NCBI GenBank assembly: GCA_947371775.1
Contig: CANBQX010000049.1
Span: 1-11,982 of the forward strand
Source: Comamonadaceae bacterium
Lineage (GTDB): Bacteria; Pseudomonadota; Gammaproteobacteria; Burkholderiales; Burkholderiaceae_C
Reading direction: 5' to 3'
Length of the DNA: 11,982 bases
The translations under genes and the position numbers were made by a program. Below are positions 6,474 to 11,982 of the stretch, piece after piece. A model generated the notes under the pieces. That model did not search any database. It had not been told where the DNA came from and saw only the letters and a program-made list of their open reading frames with translations. Each line of letters opens with the position of its first letter. The stretch's first letter is position 1.

Positions 6474-8021
6474 CTAAGGGCGTGTTGTGATCCAGTTGCC
6501 GTAATCCGCCGGGTAAGCCGCTTCAAAACGTTTGGCATAAAACGCCACATCCGCGTCGTTGCCCTGCATTTGCGCACTTTGCAAAAGCTTTTGCACCACC
6601 ATCGGTTCGGGCGAAAAATGCAGCAAATCGGTGGCCAGCGATTGCATGTACGACGCGTTCGCTGGTGTGACCGGTGTTACCGCGAGTTGAGCAAAGTCCA
6701 CCTGGTCGGAGAACATCCAGACTTGGCGTATTTGCGCCCAGCTTTGTTCCCGGTACTGCGGCGCACGGTCCTCGGGTGCCAAAAAGGGTTGGCTCACCCG
6801 CCAATAACTCCACAGCGCAATCGCGCAGACCAGCGCAATGAACAGGCCTAGCCCCCATGCAGGCAGGCCCCAAGCCGTCGCGCGCGGTTCCGCGCGATTT
6901 GCAGAAGCGACCCCACTGGGAAACGCATGCAGTACCCACAGGCACAGCAATGCCGCCACCTGGAAGTGGGCGTACCACAGGGGGTACTCCAACAAACTGT
7001 GGACACCCATCACCGCGAGCACCGCCCATGCAAGCTGGCGCTCTGGTTGCTTTTCCTGCAAGGGTCGCCGACGCCAAATCCAGACTGCGACCACGCCGCA
7101 CAACAGCAGGGCGGCGGGGACGCCCAGCTCCACGGCCAAGTGCAGGGGCAGGTTGTGGGCGTTGTCCAGCAACTCACAAAACCGCAATCCCGCCCAAGGC
7201 GCGTCGTACAGGGTGATGAAGTGCGCATAGCCCAACTCGCCCCAACCCCAGCCCCACAGCGGTTTTTGGGCAATCAGGTACAGCACATTGCGCCACAGAT
7301 TGAGGCGGCTGGCACACTGCGCGCTGCTCTCGGGCCAGCGATCAAGTGCGCCATGTTCTATGCCCGCCCCCTTGGGCAATAGCAGGGCTGCCAGTAGGTA
7401 AATCACCAACGCAGCGACAACCACGAGCAGTACCGCCTTCGCAGGCGCAGACTGTCTCGCAGCGCACGACCACCAGAGGCCCAACAACGCCAGCACCACG
7501 AGCTGCAGCGCTCCGGTGCGAGAGCCCGACGCCGCAATGGCCGCCACCATCACCACCGCGAGCGACGCTGCGATAAAAACCCCGGCGCGGTACCGTCGAG
7601 CAAGTGACTGTGACTCCAAGGCCCACCACGCCAGCGCCGCCAAACCCATGCTGCACAAAGTCGCAAACTGGTTGCGCTGGCGCAGGTTGCCAAAGGCCTC
7701 TCCCAGCCCGGGCTGGTTCACCCAGGGCGCCCAGTGCTGGCTGACGTTGAAATACTGCAGCAAACCCAGCGCCGCATTGACGCTGGCCGCTACCACCCAG
7801 GCCAGTACCACAGTGCGCAAACGCTGCTGCGGTGTTTGCGGGATCAGCGCCCACCACAACAGCACCACAGCGGTGCAGGCCCAGGCCACCAGAAAGGGCA
7901 TGACCGCCGCATTGGGCCCGCTGGTAAATGGGTTGAGCCAGGGCGCCACCAGCAGGGGCAGCACGGCCCATGGCAGCGCAGCATTGGCTCCCGTCGAAAA
8001 ATCGAAACCCGCCTTGCTCAA
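6474..8021 (-). CDS. PglL/Wzy-family O-oligosaccharyltransferase, second (promoter-distal) copy
   Basis: This 515-residue inner membrane protein has about 11-12 hydrophobic segments. Its motifs are those of PglL-type O-oligosaccharyltransferases, which move a lipid-linked glycan onto Ser or Thr of periplasmic proteins. They are NLRQRNQFATL (112-122, the PglL_A-like segment), SGSRTG (165-170), WGWGWGE (256-262), DNAHNLPLHLAVELG (286-300, in the large periplasmic loop with the conserved His of Wzy_C/WaaL proteins) and HSLLEYPLWY (341-350). Residues beyond about 410 form a soluble tail like the Wzy_C_2 domain. The start is a TTG at 8021 whose TTGA overlaps the stop of the TfpX/Z gene, so translation is probably coupled; no in-frame ATG is near. 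It is a paralogue of the transferase at 8786-10363, sharing every motif, but is richer in GC. Acceptor proteins and glycan are unknown; an O-antigen ligase role is less likely given the pilin context. Confidence 0.85.
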   Translation of the reverse strand: MSKAGFDFSTGANAALPWAVLPLLVAPWLNPFTSGPNAAVMPFLVAWACTAVVLLWWALIPQTPQQRLRTVVLAWVVAASVNAALGLLQYFNVSQHWAPWVNQPGLGEAFGNLRQRNQFATLCSMGLAALAWWALESQSLARRYRAGVFIAASLAVVMVAAIAASGSRTGALQLVVLALLGLWWSCAARQSAPAKAVLLVVVAALVIYLLAALLLPKGAGIEHGALDRWPESSAQCASRLNLWRNVLYLIAQKPLWGWGWGELGYAHFITLYDAPWAGLRFCELLDNAHNLPLHLAVELGVPAALLLCGVVAVWIWRRRPLQEKQPERQLAWAVLAVMGVHSLLEYPLWYAHFQVAALLCLWVLHAFPSGVASANRAEPRATAWGLPAWGLGLFIALVCAIALWSYWRVSQPFLAPEDRAPQYREQSWAQIRQVWMFSDQVDFAQLAVTPVTPANASYMQSLATDLLHFSPEPMVVQKLLQSAQMQGNDADVAFYAKRFEAAYPADYGNWITTRP

Positions 8022-8782
8022 AATGAGTCCAGAGGCAGCACAGCGAAGGGTTGCGCTGTGCTTGCATCCATGAGCACGGTACCAAAGTTGGCGCGACTGG
8101 CCAGCGGCAGGTACACGGTGTCGTTCACGCCGTGTTTGGCATCCGACAGGGCGCGTTGCACTTGGGCGGCGAATAGCGGGTGCTTAGCGATAAGCTGCGT
8201 TACGGGCTTGGCCGCTTTCAGTACGGCCGGTACGGCCTGGTCATAGGCCATCCAAAGTTCGGGGCGGCTAGACAATGAAATGCCATTGATCGCAGCCCAA
8301 TTGGCAGAAGTCTGTTCGTCGTTGTTTTTGAACGGGCGCAAGCCCAGCAGGGTGGGCCCCCAAAAGGGCAAGGCATCAATGCCCTGCGGCGTTTTGTTCA
8401 AAAATTCTTCCGGGATTTCCACCGCATGCACCACCCGCATGCGATCGTACTCAAACACCATATGCACCGGACGCGCCACGTACACCGTCCACACGCCATA
8501 GCCCAATGCCGCCAGTTGCACGCTGGCAATGATCACCAGGTCAAACACCAGCTTTTTGCGCGCTTTGGTGGTGCTAAAGACCACGAATGTGGCCAAAGGT
8601 CCCAGCGCGATATCTACGCCCACCATAAGCAAAAACAGGTCCGTCGCACCTGACAACTGGCCATAGGGCGCTCGGTACCACACGCCAAACACCAGAATGG
8701 CGGCCACACAGGCCAGCAATGCGCTACAGGCCAGGTGCAGGCCGCTGGCCTTCAACTTGGAGCGAAGTTGCAATGTCGACAT
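8018..8782 (-). CDS. TfpX/TfpZ-family type IV pilin accessory protein
   Basis: This 254-residue protein matches the TfpX/TfpZ family, found next to the pilin gene in several Pseudomonas aeruginosa pilin groups and in other bacteria, where it aids assembly of its cognate pilin. The N-terminal half has three clear membrane helices (about 15-36, 48-69, 79-102), with the family stretches FGVWYRAPYGQLSG (32-45), LFLLMVGVDIALGPL (49-63) and ARPVHMVFEYDRMRVV (103-118). The rest is a soluble domain of about 150 residues. The ATG at 8782 comes three bases after the stop of the upstream transferase, and its stop overlaps the start of the next one, so all three are one translational unit. The family is called with good confidence; choosing between the X and Z subtypes is not possible by eye. 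Confidence 0.88.
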   Translation of the reverse strand: MSTLQLRSKLKASGLHLACSALLACVAAILVFGVWYRAPYGQLSGATDLFLLMVGVDIALGPLATFVVFSTTKARKKLVFDLVIIASVQLAALGYGVWTVYVARPVHMVFEYDRMRVVHAVEIPEEFLNKTPQGIDALPFWGPTLLGLRPFKNNDEQTSANWAAINGISLSSRPELWMAYDQAVPAVLKAAKPVTQLIAKHPLFAAQVQRALSDAKHGVNDTVYLPLASRANFGTVLMDASTAQPFAVLPLDSF

Positions 8783-8785
8783 AGG

Positions 8786-10363
8786 TCAAGGTGTAGTGCT
8801 GGTTTTAAAGAAGTTTGATTTTCGGCCGGCAGCGAGCCACTTGGCATAGTCATCAGGCAGAGCCGCAGCATAGCGCGCCTCATAAAACTGCGCCTCCTCG
8901 GTTCGATCCAGCAAATTCAAACTTGCTATCACTCGCTCAATGCCAAAGGGACTGATATAGCCATGCAACAAATGACTTGCAATGTCTAAACTCGACTGCG
9001 CATTTTCCGGCGTTAGTTCCACACTTAAACTCGCAAAGCTCACTTCGTTCGTAAACAGCATCACATCTCTGCGCTTCAAGGGTACGCCTTTGGAAAATTC
9101 CACGGGGCGTAATTGCGGAGGAACAAACAGCAATTGAACGCGGCTGTAACTGTCGGCAACCAAGCCGCACACCACCAATGCAATGCCTGCAAATGCCACC
9201 GACAGAGTTCGCCAAACAGGCGTCCTCAGCACTGGCGTGCCAAGCCATTCATTTGCCGATTCACCCTGCAATCGACAGCCGTAAAGATACCAAACACTCA
9301 GCGCGACCACCAGTTGAAATTCGCCGTACCACAATGGATATTCCAGCAGACTATGCAAAGCGATCAGCGCCAGCAGCGCCCAGGCCAATTGTTGGCTGGC
9401 AGTCGGTGCAAGCCACGGTCGGGCGCGGTAGATCCAATACCCCACGATGAACATAATGAGCAGAGCAATGGGTACACCCAAAGTTACAGCGATGTGCAAG
9501 GGCAAATTGTGGGCGTTGTCGGTGAAATTGCAAACTCGCGCGCCGTCCACGATATTCATGAACTGGGCGTAACCAAACTCACCCCAGCCCCAGCCCCGCC
9601 ACGGCTTTTGCATGATCAACTGCCAGGCATTCAACCAAATGACCTTGCGACCAGCACATCCGGCAACGTCTTCGCCCTTAATCAGGCGGCCAATTGTGGC
9701 GGCGGCCGGATGGTTCTGCAGCACGGCAATGCCACTCGCGATTCCATAGGCCAAACTGGCCCAACACAAGTTGCCGTTTTCCCAGCACCAGGCGCGCCAA
9801 GTTTCAGCTCGTTCAGCCCACAGCATGGCAAGGCACCAAAGCACCGCCAGCTCCACCATGCCGGTGCGCGAGCCGGAAATCGCCAAGCCCGCGCCCAGAA
9901 AAGCAGCGGTCGAACCCGCGTTTCGACGCCAGCGTCGCTCAGGGCCGAGTGCGGACGACTCGCCCTTTTTTGGATGGCCGAGCCAAACGACAGCTGCCAA
10001 GCCCATAGCGCAAAGAGTCGCAAACAAATTGCGCTGCCGGACATTGCCAAACACTTGGTCCGGCGGCGTGACGCTGACCCAAGGGTGCAGTGAGCCGTCC
10101 CATTGCAGGTACTGCAGCAAAGCAAATGCGGTATTGACACCTGCAGCAATGACCCATCCTGTGCAGACCGCGCGCCACAGCGCCTGTGGTGTGGTGGGCA
10201 CGAGGGCCATCACGATGGCCATGAGAGAAATACATGTGACGACCAGCAACATAGGTTGCAGAGTCGGTACAGGCCAGTCACCCAGAGGATTGATCCAAGG
10301 CAAGACCATCAACAACACCAGCAAGCCATCGCTGAAGGTGAAGGTTTTTCTCTCAGACGTCAT
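8786..10363 (-). CDS. PglL/Wzy-family O-oligosaccharyltransferase, pilin-proximal copy
   Basis: This 525-residue inner membrane protein has about 11-12 hydrophobic segments and the same motif series as its paralogue: FGNVRQRNLFATL (105-117), SGSRTG (163-168), RGWGWGEFGYAQF (256-268), DNAHNLPLHIAVTLG (282-296) and HSLLEYPLWY (337-346). It also has a soluble tail from about 408. Lying directly after pilA, it is the best candidate for the transferase that glycosylates the pilin, as in TfpO-type and PglL(ComP)-type pairs. The ATG at 10363 was chosen because GCAGGA ends five bases before it. An in-frame ATG at 10390 abuts the T-run of the pilA terminator and lacks a binding site. GC content is lower than in the distal copy (30 of 60 bases in 9301-9360 against 44 of 60 in 7501-7560). 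The glycan and site are unknown. Confidence 0.87.
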   Translation of the reverse strand: MTSERKTFTFSDGLLVLLMVLPWINPLGDWPVPTLQPMLLVVTCISLMAIVMALVPTTPQALWRAVCTGWVIAAGVNTAFALLQYLQWDGSLHPWVSVTPPDQVFGNVRQRNLFATLCAMGLAAVVWLGHPKKGESSALGPERRWRRNAGSTAAFLGAGLAISGSRTGMVELAVLWCLAMLWAERAETWRAWCWENGNLCWASLAYGIASGIAVLQNHPAAATIGRLIKGEDVAGCAGRKVIWLNAWQLIMQKPWRGWGWGEFGYAQFMNIVDGARVCNFTDNAHNLPLHIAVTLGVPIALLIMFIVGYWIYRARPWLAPTASQQLAWALLALIALHSLLEYPLWYGEFQLVVALSVWYLYGCRLQGESANEWLGTPVLRTPVWRTLSVAFAGIALVVCGLVADSYSRVQLLFVPPQLRPVEFSKGVPLKRRDVMLFTNEVSFASLSVELTPENAQSSLDIASHLLHGYISPFGIERVIASLNLLDRTEEAQFYEARYAAALPDDYAKWLAAGRKSNFFKTSTTP

Positions 10364-10368
10364 GTCTG

Positions 10369-10374
10369 TCCTGC
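10369..10374 (-). promoter_or_regulatory. Ribosome binding site that decides the start of the pilin-proximal transferase
   Basis: Read on the minus strand, GCAGGA ends five bases before the ATG at 10363. It favours this start over the in-frame ATG at 10390, which sits at the end of the terminator T-run. Confidence 0.6.
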
Positions 10375-10390
10375 AACAAAGCACTTCCAT

Positions 10391-10413
10391 AAAAAAACCG
10401 CCCGAAGGCGGTT
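10391..10413 (-). terminator. Rho-independent terminator after pilA with a UUCG loop
   Basis: On the minus strand a perfect seven-pair stem AACCGCC / GGCGGTT closes a TTCG loop (a cUUCGg tetraloop, unusually stable). The run of T covers 10391-10397, directly after the stem. It lies about 50 bases past the pilA stop and 27 bases before the next start. Since the downstream genes have no room for an obvious separate promoter, it probably acts as a partial terminator that lowers expression of the membrane genes relative to the pilin. Confidence 0.88.
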
Positions 10414-10462
10414 AACTCAAGGGGCGCTCCTTCGTAGAAACTACAAAAGAGCACGCCGCGCT

Positions 10463-10912
10463 TTACTGGCAGGTAGCCGGCAGGTATTTTTTAGAAATAG
10501 TGCCAGCATTCGTTCCAGCGGGATTGCACGCCCAATTAACTATCGTGCCATTCAAAGTGCCCACCAGAGTCACGGTATTGCCGCTCAAAAGGGGATCAGA
10601 CGCTCCCGTCACCGTCACGACGGCGTTGCCGCCAGTCAGAGCGTATCCAACAGAGCCTACGTATTTCGAACTGTTGCTTGTGAAGTTCGTGCCCGCCACC
10701 ATAGAGGTCGTCGCGGGTAATGCGCTGTTCGCTTGCGCATACTCGGACACCGCAAGCTTGGCGGGATCCATAGCCAAAATCAGTTCAGACGCCTTGGCGC
10801 GAACCGTGTAGTCTTGGTACGCAGGCAGGGCCACGGCGGCCAAAATACCGATGATCGCCACGACAATCATCAACTCGATCAGGGTGAAACCCTTTTGCAT
10901 TGCAGACTTCAT
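10463..10912 (-). CDS. pilA: Type IV major pilin PilA
   Basis: This 149-residue prepilin is the structural subunit of a type IV pilus. The leader MKSAMQKG is cut by the prepilin peptidase between G8 and F9. The mature protein starts FTLIELMIVVAIIG, with the conserved Glu at mature position 5 (E13), then a hydrophobic helix to about residue 30 and the usual AYQDYTVRAKASE stretch. The globular part has a Ser/Thr/Asn-rich segment (about 63-82) and two cysteines, C129 and C148, which should form the disulfide loop of the D-region. Only Gln follows C148, so there is no C-terminal Ser for TfpO-type glycosylation. A GAGGGA six bases before the ATG at 10912 is a strong ribosome binding site. It heads the accessory operon and is followed by a strong terminator. 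The sucD gene lies upstream on the same strand behind terminators, so pilA should have its own promoter. Confidence 0.96.
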   Translation of the reverse strand: MKSAMQKGFTLIELMIVVAIIGILAAVALPAYQDYTVRAKASELILAMDPAKLAVSEYAQANSALPATTSMVAGTNFTSNSSKYVGSVGYALTGGNAVVTVTGASDPLLSGNTVTLVGTLNGTIVNWACNPAGTNAGTISKKYLPATCQ

Positions 10913-10981
10913 AATCTTTCCCTCAAAAAATTGAATTTGCGGCGGTCACCGCGACGTGTGCGAGCCGCACAGAAGAATTCT

Positions 10982-11009
10982 AATCACTAAACAAGACTGT
11001 TTGGTGATT
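10982..11009. repeat. 12-bp imperfect inverted repeat in the pilA upstream region
   Basis: Arms AATCACTAAACA and TGTTTGGTGATT are separated by AGAC and differ at one position only. The element lies about 70 bases before the pilA start in AT-rich DNA. No T-run follows on either strand, so it looks more like an operator than a terminator. No protein can be named as its binder, and no clear sigma-70 or sigma-54 promoter could be fixed next to it. Confidence 0.5.
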
Positions 11010-11041
11010 ATTGTGAATTTAATTTGTGATTTTTCCCACAA

Positions 11042-11082
11042 TGCGTCGTCAATTGAAGGCCGAACAGGCCTGGTTCGACGCA
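11042..11082. repeat. Nested inverted repeats of unknown role
   Basis: Outer arms TGCGTCG (11042-11048) and CGACGCA (11076-11082) enclose a second pair AGGCC (11057-11061) and GGCCT (11067-11071) around GAACA. The nested arrangement could fold as a long stem with an internal loop in RNA from either strand. It lies between the sucD terminators and the pilA control region. Confidence 0.4.
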
Positions 11083-11105
11083 GTGAAAGCGCTTGAAAAA
11101 ATCGC

Positions 11106-11132
11106 AAAATTCGCCCTGTACCGAGGGCGAAT
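11106..11132 (-). terminator. Second terminator-like hairpin downstream of sucD
   Basis: Arms ATTCGCCC (11109-11116) and GGGCGAAT (11125-11132) pair perfectly over eight bases around an eight-base loop. On the minus strand the stem is followed by TTT and, a few bases later, a run of six T (11096-11101). It lies directly behind the first hairpin and may be a back-up terminator for sucD. Confidence 0.55.
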
Positions 11133-11139
11133 GCTTGCG

Positions 11140-11164
11140 AAAAACGGGTTTATGCCCGTTTTCG
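11140..11164 (-). terminator. Rho-independent terminator of sucD
   Basis: AAAACGGG (11141-11148) pairs with CCCGTTTT (11155-11162) around a six-base loop. On the minus strand the 3' arm runs into a series of T at 11140-11144. It begins about 24 bases after the sucD stop. The A/T symmetry means it could work weakly on the plus strand as well, but no plus-strand gene ends there. Confidence 0.75.
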
Positions 11165-11187
11165 GCAGGATCAAAGGTCCACCAGAT

Positions 11188-11982
11188 CTACAGCATTGCT
11201 TTCAACAATTTCGCCATTTCTGATGGATTTCGGGTAATGGTGAATCCACACTCTTCCATCACGGCAAGTTTGGCTTCTGCGGTGTCCGCGCCGCCGCTGA
11301 TCAACGCACCGGCGTGGCCCATGCGTTTGCCTGCGGGCGCAGTTACGCCAGCGATAAAGCCAACGATGGGCTTTTTCATGTTGAGCTTGCACCAGCGGGC
11401 GGCTTCGGCTTCGTCGGGTCCGCCGATTTCACCAATCATGATCACGGCGTCGGTGTCGGGGTCTTCGTTGAAGGCGCGCATCACGTCAATGTGTTTGAGG
11501 CCGTTGATGGGGTCGCCACCAATGCCCACGGCGCTGGACTGGCCCAGGCCGATTTCGGTGAGCTGTGCCACTGCTTCGTAGGTCAAGGTGCCGGAACGCG
11601 AGACCACGCCGATGCGGCCCTTGCGGTGGATGTGGCCGGGCATGATGCCGATCTTGATCTCATCGGGCGTGATCAGACCGGGGCAATTCGGTCCGAGCAG
11701 CAGCGTTTCTTTGCCACCGGCGGCCACTTTGGCGCGCATGCGGTTGCGCACTTCGAGCATGTCTTTGACCGGGATGCCTTCGGTAATGCAAATCGCCAGG
11801 TCCAAGTCAGCCTCCACCGCCTCCCAGATAGCAGCTGCAGCGCCTGCGGGTGGCACGTAGATCACCGACACGGTGGCACCGGTCTCATGTGCCGCTTCTT
11901 TGACTGACGCAAAGATCGGGATGTTGAAAATCGACTCGCCCGCTTTTTTCGGGTTCACACCGGCGACAAAGCATTCTTTGCC
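11188..11982 (-). CDS. sucD: Succinyl-CoA synthetase alpha subunit SucD (start lies beyond the right edge)
   Basis: SucD pairs with the beta subunit SucC to make ATP or GTP from succinyl-CoA in the citric acid cycle. The 264 visible residues lack only about the first 30 of a usual 290-297. The frame is open to the window edge and begins GKECFVAGVNPKKAGE, inside the CoA-binding Rossmann domain. Further marks are ITEGIPVKD, GPNCPGLI, GIMPGHIH, SRSGTLTYEA, GIGGDPINGL and GEIGG. The phosphorylated active-site histidine is that of MGHAGALI, codon 11314-11316. The C-terminus NPSEMAKLLKAML is complete and the gene is followed by two terminator-like hairpins. sucC is expected upstream, outside the window. 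Identity is certain. Confidence 0.98.
   Translation of the reverse strand, partial: GKECFVAGVNPKKAGESIFNIPIFASVKEAAHETGATVSVIYVPPAGAAAAIWEAVEADLDLAICITEGIPVKDMLEVRNRMRAKVAAGGKETLLLGPNCPGLITPDEIKIGIMPGHIHRKGRIGVVSRSGTLTYEAVAQLTEIGLGQSSAVGIGGDPINGLKHIDVMRAFNEDPDTDAVIMIGEIGGPDEAEAARWCKLNMKKPIVGFIAGVTAPAGKRMGHAGALISGGADTAEAKLAVMEECGFTITRNPSEMAKLLKAML

Noticed and set aside
9113..10093. 326-codon plus-strand open frame opposite the pilin-proximal transferase
   Set aside because: It is rich in His, Gln, Arg and Ala without any domain, as expected for the antisense of a membrane protein gene. The minus-strand frame has every motif of the transferase family.
10364..10390. ATG at 10390 as the start of the proximal transferase
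   Set aside because: It directly follows the T-run of the pilA terminator and has no ribosome binding site, while the ATG at 10363 has GCAGGA at the right distance.
10942..10970. Short GC-rich dyads in the pilA leader (GCGGT/ACCGC and GTGCG/CGCAC)
   Set aside because: They are five-base arms with one- and three-base centres, which is within chance expectation. No role can be supported.
11026..11223. Plus-strand open frame of about 60 codons between pilA and sucD (ATG at 11041)
   Set aside because: The helical-looking start is mildly protein-like, but there is no Shine-Dalgarno sequence. The frame runs through both hairpins and into the sucD coding region on the other strand. No family was recognised.

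Overview
The window looks like chromosomal DNA from a betaproteobacterium of the Burkholderiales, most likely Comamonadaceae-like. The grounds are high GC in most genes, the protein sequence styles, and a mix of housekeeping genes (mnmA, nudJ, moaC, sucD) with a type IV pilin locus. No rRNA, tRNA, CRISPR array, insertion sequence or phage module was found. The taxonomic call is inference from memory of gene style.

Layout. Positions 1-1505 (minus) hold a three-gene unit: a DUF3717/DUF1289 protein, the Nudix hydrolase NudJ and the tRNA thiolase MnmA, which is cut by the window edge. Next come two plus-strand membrane proteins: a TerC/YjbE-type protein (1653-2354) and a small YvlD-type protein (2431-2781). 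The YvlD-type gene overlaps the tail of a convergent BepA-like M48 periplasmic protease (2752-4395, minus). moaC (4469-4960) is divergent from the protease. An AT-rich island follows with two secreted proteins of unknown function (5045-6190 and 6207-6452).

From 6474 to 10912 (minus strand) lies the accessory heart of the window. It is a type IV pilin operon read pilA -> PglL/Wzy-like O-oligosaccharyltransferase -> TfpX/TfpZ-family pilin accessory protein -> second PglL/Wzy-like oligosaccharyltransferase. A strong hairpin terminator with a UUCG loop sits directly after pilA. It probably lets most transcripts stop after the abundant pilin and only a fraction continue into the glycosylation and accessory genes. 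The two transferases are clear paralogues but differ sharply in base composition. The pilin lacks a C-terminal Ser, so a TfpO-type C-terminal sugar is unlikely and an internal Ser/Thr-rich stretch is the better candidate site.

Upstream of pilA, 10913-11187 is non-coding and highly structured. It holds two terminator-like hairpins behind sucD, a nested inverted repeat and a 12-bp imperfect inverted repeat in the likely pilA control region. sucD (succinyl-CoA synthetase alpha) runs off the right edge.

The most interesting signals are the pilin with two transferases flanking a TfpX/Z gene, and the neighbouring low-GC secreted two-domain protein. Its Ser/Thr/Ala/Pro-rich linker could itself be a glycosylation substrate. 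Other intergenic stretches are short: 1506-1652, 2355-2430, 4396-4468 and 4961-5044. No convincing riboswitch was seen in any of them.
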